64,000 bases of DNA from Nocardia sp. (GTDB lineage: Bacteria; Actinomycetota; Actinomycetes; Mycobacteriales; Mycobacteriaceae). The notes under the pieces are model-generated. The model did not search any database. It was not told where the DNA came from and was given only the letters and a program-made list of their open reading frames with translations. The position numbers were made by a program, and so were the translations under genes. The stretch covers positions 124,001 to 188,000 of the forward strand of contig NZ_JAODNK010000153.1 in assembly GCF_025465275.1 (NCBI RefSeq), written 5' to 3'. How positions within the stretch are numbered: the first letter of the stretch is position 1; each line of letters opens with the position of its first letter. This document shows, in pieces, positions 44,900-53,910 of the stretch.

Positions 44900-45064
44900 A
44901 TGGACACGCTCATACTCTTGGGTTTGCTGGGGGTTTTGATCCTGATCTACAGACAGAATTCCCGGCGCTCGATCCTGGCCGCATGGTGGATCGTGGCCCT
45001 GCTGAGCGCCGTACTGCTGAAATTGCACATCACCAGCAGCCTCGGCCTGGGGCTGACATGGTGA
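44900..45064 (+). CDS. Small membrane protein coupled to dsbB
   Basis: A 54-residue protein with two hydrophobic helices (about residues 3-17 and 25-43) separated by a basic QNSRR turn. Its stop overlaps the start of the DsbB-like gene (ATGGTGA), giving translational coupling. No family recognised. It may be a small partner of DsbB. Confidence 0.6.
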   Translation: MDTLILLGLLGVLILIYRQNSRRSILAAWWIVALLSAVLLKLHITSSLGLGLTW

Positions 45065-45714
45065 CCGAGACCGTCGGCACCGAAAACCGCAGCGGCGCAC
45101 TCGGTCAGGTCCAGTTCTGGCTGGCCGTCATCTTCACGGCCGGCTGGGCCGGCGTGATCTGCGGCGGGCTCGGATTCCAGTTCGTCAACTGGGAGTACCC
45201 GTGCCCGCTGTGCATGCTGCAGCGCTATTTCATGATGCTGGCCGCGCTGGGCGGGGCGTACATCGTGCGCAAGGGCATGAACGGCGTCATCGCGCCGCGC
45301 GACTACGCGGTCGGCTGGGGGCTGGCGATCGTGGCCTGTTTCGGCGGTGGCTTCACGGCCTGGCGGCAGACCATGTTGCACATCCTGCCGGGCGATCCCG
45401 GGTACATGGGCGCGGTGTTCGGGCTGCACCTGTACGTGTGGGCGTGGATTCTGTTCGTCGCCGCCATCACGACTATCGGTGTGGTGCTGTCGTTTTCGTA
45501 TCTGACCGCGACCGCCACGATTCCGGATGTGCCGCATCGCATGGCGGGCAAGTTGGCGCCCGGACTCCTCGCGCTGGTCATCGTGGTGAATATCGTCGCG
45601 ACGTTCCTGCTCGAAGGATTCCACGTGAAACTGCCCGATGATCCGGCCTGCTACCAGTTCTTCCACGACATCGGAGTGCTGAAGGACGGCTGCGTACTGC
45701 CTGCGACGCACTGA
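45058..45714 (+). CDS. dsbB: DsbB-like disulfide bond formation protein
   Basis: A 218-residue membrane protein with about five or six helices. YPCPLCMLQRYFM holds the CxxC pair and quinone-side arginine typical of DsbB; the second cysteine pair is in DDPACYQFFHDIGVLKDGC in the C-terminal loop. DsbB re-oxidises a DsbA-type thiol oxidase using quinone. Most Mycobacteriales use VKOR instead, so DsbB here is noteworthy. Start ATG 45058 (or GTG 45061) overlaps the upstream gene. Confidence 0.8.
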   Translation: MVTETVGTENRSGALGQVQFWLAVIFTAGWAGVICGGLGFQFVNWEYPCPLCMLQRYFMMLAALGGAYIVRKGMNGVIAPRDYAVGWGLAIVACFGGGFTAWRQTMLHILPGDPGYMGAVFGLHLYVWAWILFVAAITTIGVVLSFSYLTATATIPDVPHRMAGKLAPGLLALVIVVNIVATFLLEGFHVKLPDDPACYQFFHDIGVLKDGCVLPATH

Positions 45715-45729
45715 CGCCGACTCTGTGAG

Positions 45730-45748
45730 ATAGGGTTGCCTAACCTTT
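45730..45748 (+). promoter_or_regulatory. IdeR (iron) box upstream of nbtT
   Basis: ATAGGGTTGCCTAACCTTT matches the IdeR consensus TWAGGTWAGSCTWACCTWA at about 15 of 19 positions and lies 34 bases before the start codon. Confidence 0.75.
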
Positions 45749-45781
45749 CAAAGTAACCCCTACTCGCTAGAGGTCGTCGCT

Positions 45782-47410
45782 GTGACATCGATACCGCCCG
45801 CCGTCCGGGACCACCGTGACGGCTTCGTCCCCTTCCCCGCCGATATCGCGGAGGGCTATCGGCAAGCCGGGTACTGGGCGGGACGCCCGCTCGGCGAACT
45901 CCTGAGCGAGGCCGCCCGGCAGTGGCCCGATCGCCCGGCGCTGCTCGCCGATCCCGGCACGCCCGGCGCGGGGGCGACCTATGACCAGCTGGATGTCGCC
46001 GCAGACCGGATGGCGCACGGGATGCTGGCACTGGGCCTGCGCCCCGGGGATCGGGTCGTCGTCCAGCTGCCCAATGTGCTGGAGTTCGTACCGGTGCTGT
46101 TCGGGTTGCTGCGGGCCGGAATCATTCCGGTGCTGACCCTGCCCGCGCATCGCCGGGCCGAGATCGAGCACCTCACCCGGCTCTCCGGCGCGGTCGCGTA
46201 CGTCATCGCCGATCGGCTCGGCGACTTCGACTACCGCACCCTGGCAGAGCAGGTGCAAACCGCCGTGCCTGCGCTGCGGCATGTGCTCGTCCTCGGTGAC
46301 CCGGGCGCGTTCACCGATCTGCATTCCGTTCCCGCGGAAGGTGATTCGCTGCCGGAGATCGACGCCACCGATATCGCCCTCATGCTGGTGTCGGGCGGCA
46401 CCACCGGATTGCCGAAGCTGATCGCCCGCACCCACGACGACTACACCTATAACGCGGAGTCCAGCGCCGCGCTCTGCGAGCTCGGCCCCGACGATGTCTA
46501 TCTCGCGACACTGCCTGTCGCACACAACTTTCCGCTGTCCTGTCCCGGCATTCTCGGCACCATCGCCACCGGCGGCGGCATGGTGTTCATCACCGATCCG
46601 AGCCCGGAGAACGCCTTCGCCGCCATCGAACGGCACGGTGTGACGGTCACCGCCGTGGTCCCGCCGCTGGCGCAATTGTGGTGCGCCGCAGTGGAATGGG
46701 AGGAGGCCGAGCTTGCGTCCCTGCGCCTGCTGCAGGTCGGCGGCGCGCGGCTGGCCGAGGTCAATGCGCGTGAGGTGGAGCCTGCTCTGAAGGTGCGGCT
46801 GCAGCAGGTATTCGGCATGGCGGAGGGCCTGCTCAACTACACCCGTCTCGACGATTCCGATGAGATGGTGTGCACCACCCAGGGCCGCCCCCTCTCCCCC
46901 ACCGACGAGGTGCGGGTGGTCGACGCCGACGGCAACGATGTCCCCGACTGCGAAGAGGGTGAGCTGCTCACCCGCGGCCCGTACACGATTCGCGGCTACT
47001 ACCGTGCCCCCGAACACAATTCGCGCGCCTTCACCCCCGACGGCTACTACCGCAGCGGCGATCTGGTGCGCCGCCTGCCGAGCGGGCACCTCATGGTCTC
47101 CGGCCGCATCAAGGATGTGATCAATCGCGGCGGCGAGAACATCTCCTGCGACGAACTCGAGGAGCACCTGCTGGCGCTTCCGGCGGTCCGGCACGCCGCC
47201 GCCGTCGGCCTGCCCGATGCCACCCTCGGCGAAAGGGTCTGCGCGGTACTGGTGGTCGATGGCGAGATGCCGTCGCTCGCGGCGGTCAAGACCTTCCTGA
47301 CCGAGCGCGGACTCGCGACCTACAAGCTGCCGGACGTGCTGCGCCGGGCCGACACCCTGCCGGTCACCGCCGTCGGCAAGATCGACAAGAAAGTGCTGCG
47401 CGACACCTGA
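45782..47410 (+). CDS. nbtT: Salicyl-AMP ligase for nocobactin (MbtA/EntE type)
   Basis: A 542-residue stand-alone adenylating enzyme of the DhbE/MbtA group, activating salicylate (or 2,3-dihydroxybenzoate) and loading it on an aryl carrier protein. Motifs: SGGTTGLPKLIARTHDDYTYN (about residue 204), CxxxCP replaced by HNFPLSCPG, FGMAEGLLNYT, and YRSGDLVRRLPSGHLMVSGRIKDVINRGGENIS (about 420-455) with the terminal KIDKK lysine. An IdeR box immediately upstream implies induction under iron limitation. In N. farcinica, nbtT lies with nbtS apart from the main nocobactin cluster; the symbol is assigned on this basis. Confidence 0.85.
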   Translation: MTSIPPAVRDHRDGFVPFPADIAEGYRQAGYWAGRPLGELLSEAARQWPDRPALLADPGTPGAGATYDQLDVAADRMAHGMLALGLRPGDRVVVQLPNVLEFVPVLFGLLRAGIIPVLTLPAHRRAEIEHLTRLSGAVAYVIADRLGDFDYRTLAEQVQTAVPALRHVLVLGDPGAFTDLHSVPAEGDSLPEIDATDIALMLVSGGTTGLPKLIARTHDDYTYNAESSAALCELGPDDVYLATLPVAHNFPLSCPGILGTIATGGGMVFITDPSPENAFAAIERHGVTVTAVVPPLAQLWCAAVEWEEAELASLRLLQVGGARLAEVNAREVEPALKVRLQQVFGMAEGLLNYTRLDDSDEMVCTTQGRPLSPTDEVRVVDADGNDVPDCEEGELLTRGPYTIRGYYRAPEHNSRAFTPDGYYRSGDLVRRLPSGHLMVSGRIKDVINRGGENISCDELEEHLLALPAVRHAAAVGLPDATLGERVCAVLVVDGEMPSLAAVKTFLTERGLATYKLPDVLRRADTLPVTAVGKIDKKVLRDT

Positions 47411-47456
47411 ACACATTCGGCAGGACAAGGAGCCACCCACACCATAGAGTTCGGCT

Positions 47457-48329
47457 ATGGGTGGGTGGAACACGTCGAATATTCCGGATCTGACCGACAA
47501 GACCTACATCGTGACCGGTGCGACGAGCGGGCTGGGCGCGGCCACCGCGCGGGCGCTGGCGGAGGCCGGCGGGCTCGTGATCATGGCCTGCCGCAATGAG
47601 ATCAAGGGCCAGGCCGTCGCCAAAACGATCAAGGGCCGGGTGCAGGTGCGCTCGCTCGACCTCGCCGATCTGCGCTCGGTGCGCGCCTTCGCCGACACCG
47701 TGGACCACGCGGATGTCCTGGTCAACAATGCCGGTGTGATGGCGGTGCCGTACAGCCGCACCGCCGACGGTTTCGAGCTGCAGATCGGCACCAATTTCCT
47801 GGGCCACTTCGCGCTGAGCGGTCTACTGCTGGACCGCATTTCGGCACGCATAGTGAATGTCACCAGCGTCACGCACTACATCGGCCGCATGGACCTGGAC
47901 GACCTGAACTGGGAGCATCGCTCCTACCAGCGATTCGGCGCGTACGCCCAGTCGAAGCTGGCGCTGCTGCTGTTCACCTACGAGCTACAGCGGCGACTGT
48001 GCACGGTGGAGTCGCCGAAAATGGCGGTGGCCGCGCATCCGGGATACGCGGCCACCGAGATCAATTCCAAGGCCCAGAATCTGCTGGAGCAGATCATCGA
48101 CCTGGGCAATCGACTGATCGCGCAGAGCGCCGAAGCGGGCGCGCTGCCCACCCTTTTCGCCGCCGCCGGCGAGGCCGAACCGGGCGGCTACTACGGGCCT
48201 TCCGAATGGTTCGGCTGGCGCGGACAGCCGGGCCTGGTGAGCTCCAGCTCCGCCTCACACGATGAGAAGACCGCCCGCCAGCTCTGGGAGCTGGCGGAAC
48301 GGCTGACCGGCGTCGACTTCCCGGTCTGA
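47457..48329 (+). CDS. Short-chain dehydrogenase/reductase (copy 2)
   Basis: A 290-residue SDR with TGATSGLGAATARAL, NNAGVMAVPY and catalytic YAQSK. It starts 46 bases after nbtT and is convergent with nbtS, so it may be co-transcribed with nbtT and be iron-responsive. Close paralogue of the SDR at 43859-44743: both begin W-x-x-x-x-IPD and share DLNWE, LAAHPGYAATE and SSSASxDE blocks. A role in siderophore tailoring is possible but not shown. Confidence 0.85.
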   Translation: MGGWNTSNIPDLTDKTYIVTGATSGLGAATARALAEAGGLVIMACRNEIKGQAVAKTIKGRVQVRSLDLADLRSVRAFADTVDHADVLVNNAGVMAVPYSRTADGFELQIGTNFLGHFALSGLLLDRISARIVNVTSVTHYIGRMDLDDLNWEHRSYQRFGAYAQSKLALLLFTYELQRRLCTVESPKMAVAAHPGYAATEINSKAQNLLEQIIDLGNRLIAQSAEAGALPTLFAAAGEAEPGGYYGPSEWFGWRGQPGLVSSSSASHDEKTARQLWELAERLTGVDFPV

Positions 48330-48343
48330 GTCACCGAGCAGCG

Positions 48344-49678
48344 TTATGCCCGTACGACATACGGTGCGACGCTGCCCAATTTCTCGCAGGTCTCCTCGAA
48401 TTCGCGCTCCGGCAGGGACTGGCCGACCACACCCGCCCCCGCGCGCAGCCACGCGCCCTCGCCGGTCTGATAAACGGCACGCAGCACCAGCGTCGCCTCC
48501 AGCGCACCGTCCGGTGAAACTGTCACCACCGCACCGGAATACAGGCCGCGCGGATCATGATCGAGGCGGAAGACCGCGTCGACGCCGGCCGCCTTGGGAA
48601 TCCCGGACGCCGTCACCGACGGGAACAGGGTTTCCAGCGCATCCCACGGGCTCCGATCGGCCGCCAGCAGGCCCTTCACCGTGGAGGCCAGATGCTGCAC
48701 ACTGCCGCGCTCACGCACCGCCATGAAATCCGAGACCACGGTGGTCTCCGGTTCGGCGACGGCGGCGATCTCCGAGAAAGAGGTCTGCACGGAAATGGCG
48801 TGCTCGACAATCTCTTTGGGATCGCTGATCAGCTCGGCGCGGGCCGCCGTATCGACGGCCGCACCGCGACCGAAGGCCCGGGTGCCCGCGAGCGGTTCGG
48901 TGGTGACCATGCGATCCGCGTCCACGGCGGCCACCAGTTCGGGACTGAACCCGGCAGCTTCGAGACCGCCAAGCCGCAGTAGGAAGGAGCGGGCCGGGGT
49001 GTTGTTCATGCGTCCCAGCCGGTAGGTGTCCGGAATGTTCACGGCGAAGGGCAGATCCACCTTCCGCGACAGGATCACCTTCTGATATTTACCGGCATGG
49101 ATCTCGGCGACGCCGGTCGCGACGCGGTCGGCGTAGGCGGTCGGGTCCAGGGTGACATCCACCGGATGCGCCACCGGAAGCGCAGTGCCCTGCGAAGCGG
49201 CGATCAGCTCGTGGATATCCGCGGTCTCGGCGGGCGTGGCCCCGGCGACCCGGACTCCGGCCTCGTCGATGCGCACCTCGATGCGCGGAATCATCAGATG
49301 CGCCAGCGTGGCTCGGGGGTGCACGTGCGTGGTCGCGCCGAGTGACCAGGCGCAGAACTCGAAACCGATCCAGCCGTATGTGTTTCGCTGCCCGAGCGGC
49401 AATTCGGCCAGGGCGCGATCCACGGCCTGTGCCGGACTGCCCTCCCAGGCGCCGGCGGTAGTCCGGCCGTCCCAGGTCGACCGCAGTTCGTCGGCGTCCA
49501 GTTCCACTCCGCCGAGTGGATCGGCTGCGAAAACCCAGACGCCCGGCTTTTCGTAGACCACATATTCACCGAAGCGATCCGCCGCCGCGAGCGCGGATAC
49601 CGCTGCCACCGGATCGGTGACGTGTTCGCCCCATCGCTGCTCGTCGTCGAGCCGTAACCGTTCGTCCGTGGCTGCCAC
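48344..49678 (-). CDS. nbtS: Salicylate synthase (MbtI type)
   Basis: A 444-residue chorismate-utilising enzyme closely matching MbtI: KYQKVILSRKVDLPFAVNIPDTYRLGR, NNTPARSFLLRLGG, TTEPLAGTRAFGRG, SDPKEIVEHAISV, VRERGSVQHLASTVKG, TASGIPKAAGVDAVFRLD and LRAGAGVVGQS. It converts chorismate to isochorismate and then salicylate, the nocobactin starter. GTG 49678 is preferred because GGAGG sits four bases upstream; the frame is open further but no similarity extends. Two IdeR boxes lie immediately upstream. Confidence 0.9.
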   Translation of the reverse strand: MAATDERLRLDDEQRWGEHVTDPVAAVSALAAADRFGEYVVYEKPGVWVFAADPLGGVELDADELRSTWDGRTTAGAWEGSPAQAVDRALAELPLGQRNTYGWIGFEFCAWSLGATTHVHPRATLAHLMIPRIEVRIDEAGVRVAGATPAETADIHELIAASQGTALPVAHPVDVTLDPTAYADRVATGVAEIHAGKYQKVILSRKVDLPFAVNIPDTYRLGRMNNTPARSFLLRLGGLEAAGFSPELVAAVDADRMVTTEPLAGTRAFGRGAAVDTAARAELISDPKEIVEHAISVQTSFSEIAAVAEPETTVVSDFMAVRERGSVQHLASTVKGLLAADRSPWDALETLFPSVTASGIPKAAGVDAVFRLDHDPRGLYSGAVVTVSPDGALEATLVLRAVYQTGEGAWLRAGAGVVGQSLPEREFEETCEKLGSVAPYVVRA

Positions 49679-49686
49679 CGGTCCTC

Positions 49687-49705
49687 CAAGGTTATGCTTA
49701 CCTAA
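49687..49705. promoter_or_regulatory. IdeR box 1 upstream of nbtS
   Basis: CAAGGTTATGCTTACCTAA matches 17 of 19 positions of the IdeR consensus. It overlaps the ribosome-binding region of nbtS. Confidence 0.85.
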
Positions 49706-49714
49706 CTTATCGAG

Positions 49715-49733
49715 CGAGGTTAGCATTACCTTG
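49715..49733. promoter_or_regulatory. IdeR box 2 upstream of nbtS
   Basis: CGAGGTTAGCATTACCTTG matches about 15 of 19 consensus positions; 28 bases from box 1 centre to centre. Located in the nbtS/plsB divergent gap, it could also influence plsB. Confidence 0.75.
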
Positions 49734-49876
49734 CTTCGAAGAGAAAGGCCACGAAAGCGAGCTCCGTCACGCCGCGAATCCCGCACCACGATCGAGGAAT
49801 TGAGCGACCTGCCGTCCCGGCACCCCCCTTTCCGCTTCAATGGGTTGCGGCGGTTCACGCGCGGAGGGAACTACAG

Positions 49877-52243
49877 ATGCTCGATCACGACAGCCGGCTC
49901 CCGGGAGCCGCCACCATCCCCGGTTCGGTGGTGGCGCTCGTCGATGCCACCGGACGGGTCGAACGCGAACTCATCGGCAGCTGGCTGGCCGAAGGCGGGA
50001 TCGCCCAGGAGTTCGGCACCAGCGCACCGGTCACCCAACTCGACCTGGACGCCGACGCCATCGGCGACCGGCTCGTCGGACGCCACGACGACCCACTGGT
50101 GGTGCCGGTGCGCGTGCTGTGGCTGCCGCCCGAACGCGATGGGGTGCGGCGCACCAGCTTCGGCGATCTGCTCACGCTCTCCAATCCGCGCAAGCCGAAT
50201 CGGCTCATGCAGCGGCGGCTCGTCACCACGGCGCCCGACCGGCATCTGGTCCTCACCGGCGCACCCGCGCGCCTGAGCGAACTACGCGCCAACAACCCGG
50301 GCGCGGCCGGAGCGCCGGAAGCCTTCGCACGCGCCATCGTGCGCGCGGGCATCGTCGCCCTGGAACGCGCCGAGCGCGCCGTCATCGGCGACCGGTACAA
50401 GGTGCCGCGACTGGTGGTCGAGGAGATCCTGGACTCGCCGGTGTTCCTGCGCCGGCTGGATGCCATTGCGGAACAAACGGATACGCCCGCGCGCGAGGTG
50501 TACCGGCGGGCCGAACGCGGGCTGCGGGAACTGGTCGCGGCGCAGAGCCGGCTGGTATCCGATCTGTTCACCCAGGCCATGCGCCCGGTGCACGCCTCCA
50601 CCTGGAAGGTCGACGACGACCCGGCCGGACTGGATCGGCTGCGGGCCCTGAATCGCCGCTATCCACTGGTGTTCCTGCCCTCGCACCGGTCTTATGTGGA
50701 CGCGTTCGTGCTCGGAGATATTCTGGCGCGCAATGACTTTCCGCCCAATCATGTGGTCGGCGGAGCAAACCTGAAATTCTGGCCGATCGGACCCATTGCC
50801 CGGCGCACCGGAACCGTATTCATTCGGCGCAGTTTCGGCGATGACGAAGTGTACAAAGCAGTCGTCGAAGAATACTTCGCCTATCTACTCGCCAAACGAT
50901 TCAATCTCGAATGGTATTTCGAAGGCGGGCGCACCCGCACCGGTAAACTCCGGCCGCCGCGCTATGGCCTGTTGAATTATCTTGCGGCAGCACTGCGTTC
51001 ATCGCGCATTGATGATGTGATGCTGGTTCCGGTCTCCATCACCTATGAGCGGCTCAATGAAATCGGCGCCATTGCCGACGAACAAACCGGTGGCAGTAAA
51101 CAACCCGAGGGACTGGCCTGGCTGGCGCGCTATGTGCGCAATCAACAGCATTCGGCGGGGCATGTATACGTGCGCTTCGGGAACCCGCTGTCGGCGCGCG
51201 ACCGGCTCGCCGCACTCGGAGATCCTTTGCGCCCGCACGACTTCGCGGCCGCACCGGAGGTCGTGGAGCGAGAACACCTGGCGGTGCAGCGGCTCGCCTT
51301 CGAGGTCGCCGTCGGCATCAACGACGTCACCCCGATCACCGTCAACGCCCTCACCACGCTGGTGCTGCTCGGCGTGCACGAACGCGCCCTCACCCGTCGT
51401 GAGCTGCGCACCGCCATCGCACCCGTGCTGGACTACATCGGGAGCAGGGACCTGCCGTGCGGCGAACTCGTCACGCTGCGTGACGATCACGGGCTCGCCG
51501 TCGTGCTCGAACAACTGGCCGTGGCCAAGGTGGTCACCGTGTACCGCGGCGGGCTGGAACCGGTCTACTCGATCGGCGCGGGCGCGCATCTGGAGGCCGC
51601 TTTCTACCGCAACAGCGCGGTGCACTGGTTCGCCAATCGCGCCATCCTGGAGTTGGCCATCCTCACCGCCGTCGAAGCGCCCGAGGGCGATCAGCTGCGG
51701 GTCGGCTGGGAAGCCGCCTACCGGCTGCGTGACCTGCTGAAATTCGAATTCTTCTTCCCGGAGCGCGCCGAGTTCACCAGCCAGCTCACCGCCGAGATGC
51801 TGCGCGTGGACCCGGAGTGGCACCGGCGCACCGCCGCCGGGACCGTCGGCTCCGAAATCCTCGCCCGGCTGGCGGAATCCGGATTCATGATGGCGCACCG
51901 GGTACTGCGCTCCTTCTTCGACGCCCAGCTCGTGGTCGCCGAACGCCTGGCCGCCCGCGATCCGGCGCTCGCCGTCGACAAGAAGGCCTTCCTCGACGAA
52001 TGTCTGCAGGTCGGCAGGCAAATGCTGCTGCAGCAGCGACTGCACAGCCCCGAATCGGTCTCCTCCGAATTGTTCGGCAGCGCACTCAAACTCGCCGACA
52101 ATCACCGGTTGCTCGAACCCTCCGACGACCCGGAAGACCTGGTCGCCCGGCGCACCCGCTTCGCCGGCGAACTGCGCGCCATCGGGGCCCGCATCAACCG
52201 GGCCGCCACCCTGGACCCGTCCAATCGGCGGGAAGCGCTGTGA
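49877..52243 (+). CDS. plsB: Glycerol-3-phosphate acyltransferase PlsB
   Basis: A 788-residue membrane-associated enzyme of the long PlsB type. Catalytic blocks: FLPSHRSYVDAF (HX4D, about residue 272), GTVFIRRSF, WYFEGGRTRTGKLRPP and DVMLVPVSITYERL. It acylates sn-glycerol-3-phosphate at the start of phospholipid and triacylglycerol synthesis. Its stop overlaps the GTG of the HAD-PlsC gene (GTGA), so both steps toward phosphatidic acid are coupled. It diverges from iron-regulated nbtS. Equivalent to the Rv2482c-Rv2483c pair. Confidence 0.92.
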   Translation: MLDHDSRLPGAATIPGSVVALVDATGRVERELIGSWLAEGGIAQEFGTSAPVTQLDLDADAIGDRLVGRHDDPLVVPVRVLWLPPERDGVRRTSFGDLLTLSNPRKPNRLMQRRLVTTAPDRHLVLTGAPARLSELRANNPGAAGAPEAFARAIVRAGIVALERAERAVIGDRYKVPRLVVEEILDSPVFLRRLDAIAEQTDTPAREVYRRAERGLRELVAAQSRLVSDLFTQAMRPVHASTWKVDDDPAGLDRLRALNRRYPLVFLPSHRSYVDAFVLGDILARNDFPPNHVVGGANLKFWPIGPIARRTGTVFIRRSFGDDEVYKAVVEEYFAYLLAKRFNLEWYFEGGRTRTGKLRPPRYGLLNYLAAALRSSRIDDVMLVPVSITYERLNEIGAIADEQTGGSKQPEGLAWLARYVRNQQHSAGHVYVRFGNPLSARDRLAALGDPLRPHDFAAAPEVVEREHLAVQRLAFEVAVGINDVTPITVNALTTLVLLGVHERALTRRELRTAIAPVLDYIGSRDLPCGELVTLRDDHGLAVVLEQLAVAKVVTVYRGGLEPVYSIGAGAHLEAAFYRNSAVHWFANRAILELAILTAVEAPEGDQLRVGWEAAYRLRDLLKFEFFFPERAEFTSQLTAEMLRVDPEWHRRTAAGTVGSEILARLAESGFMMAHRVLRSFFDAQLVVAERLAARDPALAVDKKAFLDECLQVGRQMLLQQRLHSPESVSSELFGSALKLADNHRLLEPSDDPEDLVARRTRFAGELRAIGARINRAATLDPSNRREAL

Positions 52244-53751
52244 CACACCGCGCCGCCGGAGAGCTACTCTCGCCGCCGCCCCGGCCGGGCGTCGGCATCA
52301 TCGAACAACCCGTCAACACCATCGATCTCGACACCGCCGTCGCCGCCATCCGCTCCGGGCCGCAGGGACCCGGTATCGCCGCGATCTTCGACTTCGGCGG
52401 CACCGTCCTGCACGGCTTCAACCCGCCTGCGGCAATGCGGCGAATCCTGCGGCGGCGCACCGGTTCCACCGGACTCACCGCCACCCTGCTCGGCAGCATT
52501 CGCGGGGCCCGCAGCGAAGGCGAATACGAGCGCTTCCTACAGCAGGCCATGCAGACCTGGGCCGGAGTGCCCGAGAGCGAACTCGAGCAGCTCGGTGCGA
52601 CACTGTTCGACAAGACCGTGCACGGGCACCTGTATCCGGAGGCGTGGCGGCTCATTCGCGAGCACGAAACCGCCGGGCACACACTGATACTCGTGAGCTC
52701 GCTCACCCGGTATCAGGTGCAGCCGGTCGCCGCCGAACTCGGCATCCCGAATGTGCTGTGCACGACCATGGCGGTACAGGACGGGCTGCTCACCGGGCAT
52801 GTGGACGGGAAGCCGCTGTGGCGCAACGGCAAAGCCGATGCCGTCCGGCGCTTCGCCACCGCACACGGGATCGACCTGACACGCAGCTGGGTGTACGCCG
52901 ACAGTGCCGCCGACCTGCCGCTACTGGGAGTCGCGGGGCAACCGGTCGCCGTCAATCCGGACCCGCGCGTGGTACTCGAGGCCGCCGAAAAGGATTGGCC
53001 GGTCCTGCATTTCCGGCCCCGGCAGGCGCCCAAGGCCACCGACTACGCCCGCACCTTCGCCGGATTCGGGGCGCTGGTGGGCGGTGCGCTGTTCGGTGTC
53101 GCGGCCAAGGCGCACACCAAAAAGCGCAGGCAGATGGCGGATTCGATGATGACCGTCGCCGCCGACTCCACCCTGCGCGGCACCGGAGTGCAGGTGCGGG
53201 TGCTGGGAGCCGAAAATGCCAGGGCCCCACGGCCTGCCGTGTTCATCTTCAATCACCAGAGCCAGTTCGACGTCATCGTGATCGCCGAGGTGCTCGGCGT
53301 CGGATTCACCGGTATCGCCAAGCGCGAAATCGCCAACAACCCGCTCTTCGGGCCGCTCATGCGCTTCGTGGAGGTCACATTCATCGATCGGGGCGATACC
53401 ACCGCCACCAAGGCCGCCCTGGAGCCGGTGGTCGAAACCCTGCGCGGCGGACTGTCCGTCGTCATCGCCCCCGAGGGCACCCGCTCCATGACACCGCGCG
53501 TCGGGCCCTTGAAGAAGGGGGCCTTCCACATCGCCATCCAGGCCGGAGTGCCGATCATCCCGGTGGTGATCCGCAATGCCGGCGAAATCGCCTGGCGCAA
53601 CTCACCGGTCATCCGCAAGGGCGTCGTGGACGTGGCCGTGCTGCCGCCCATCGACGTCAGCGGCTGGGACCCGGACCACATGGATGTTGAAGTGGCGCAG
53701 GTCCGTCAGCAGTTCGTCGATACCCTGCTGCACTGGCCAGACGAGGAATAA
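52240..53751 (+). CDS. plsC: HAD-like domain fused to 1-acylglycerol-3-phosphate acyltransferase (PlsC)
   Basis: A 503-residue two-domain protein. Residues 45-260 form a HAD-IB fold (VSSLTRYQVQPVA motif II, YADSAADLPLL motif IV). Its motif I reads IFDFGGTVL, so the second Asp of DxDxT is replaced by Gly, which should impair phosphatase catalysis. Residues 300-500 are PlsC: FNHQSQFDVI (HX4D), FIDRGD, APEGTRSM and VPIIPVVIRN. It makes phosphatidic acid from lysophosphatidate. Four-base overlap with plsB. The same fusion occurs in mycobacteria (Rv2483c). Confidence 0.88.
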   Translation: MTHRAAGELLSPPPRPGVGIIEQPVNTIDLDTAVAAIRSGPQGPGIAAIFDFGGTVLHGFNPPAAMRRILRRRTGSTGLTATLLGSIRGARSEGEYERFLQQAMQTWAGVPESELEQLGATLFDKTVHGHLYPEAWRLIREHETAGHTLILVSSLTRYQVQPVAAELGIPNVLCTTMAVQDGLLTGHVDGKPLWRNGKADAVRRFATAHGIDLTRSWVYADSAADLPLLGVAGQPVAVNPDPRVVLEAAEKDWPVLHFRPRQAPKATDYARTFAGFGALVGGALFGVAAKAHTKKRRQMADSMMTVAADSTLRGTGVQVRVLGAENARAPRPAVFIFNHQSQFDVIVIAEVLGVGFTGIAKREIANNPLFGPLMRFVEVTFIDRGDTTATKAALEPVVETLRGGLSVVIAPEGTRSMTPRVGPLKKGAFHIAIQAGVPIIPVVIRNAGEIAWRNSPVIRKGVVDVAVLPPIDVSGWDPDHMDVEVAQVRQQFVDTLLHWPDEE

Positions 53752-53754
53752 CTA

Positions 53755-53893
53755 CCCCGGTCTCCCAGCGCAACTCGTGATCTCGGGAGACGAGGGTAAC
53801 TCCTGGGGTACTCCCAAAACCGGGTGCGCTCCCAACCGCCGGCACGCATGCATGACAGTCAACGGCTCTCAGCTGGGCGCTAAAGGTCCGGGG
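53755..53893 (-). repeat. Intergenic repeat, copy A (inverted)
   Basis: Read on the minus strand this carries CTTTAGCGCCCAGCTGAGAG, CGTGCCGGCGGTTGGGAGC and TTTTGGGAGTACCCC followed by AGGAGTTACCC, closely matching copy B at 54730-54845. It lies directly 3' of the mannosyltransferase gene. Confidence 0.8.
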
Positions 53894-53910
53894 AGGCGGG
53901 ACTGCCAGTC

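Noticed and set aside
45767..47500. Long frame antisense to nbtT
   Set aside because: No family similarity; the plus strand encodes an intact adenylating enzyme with an IdeR promoter.
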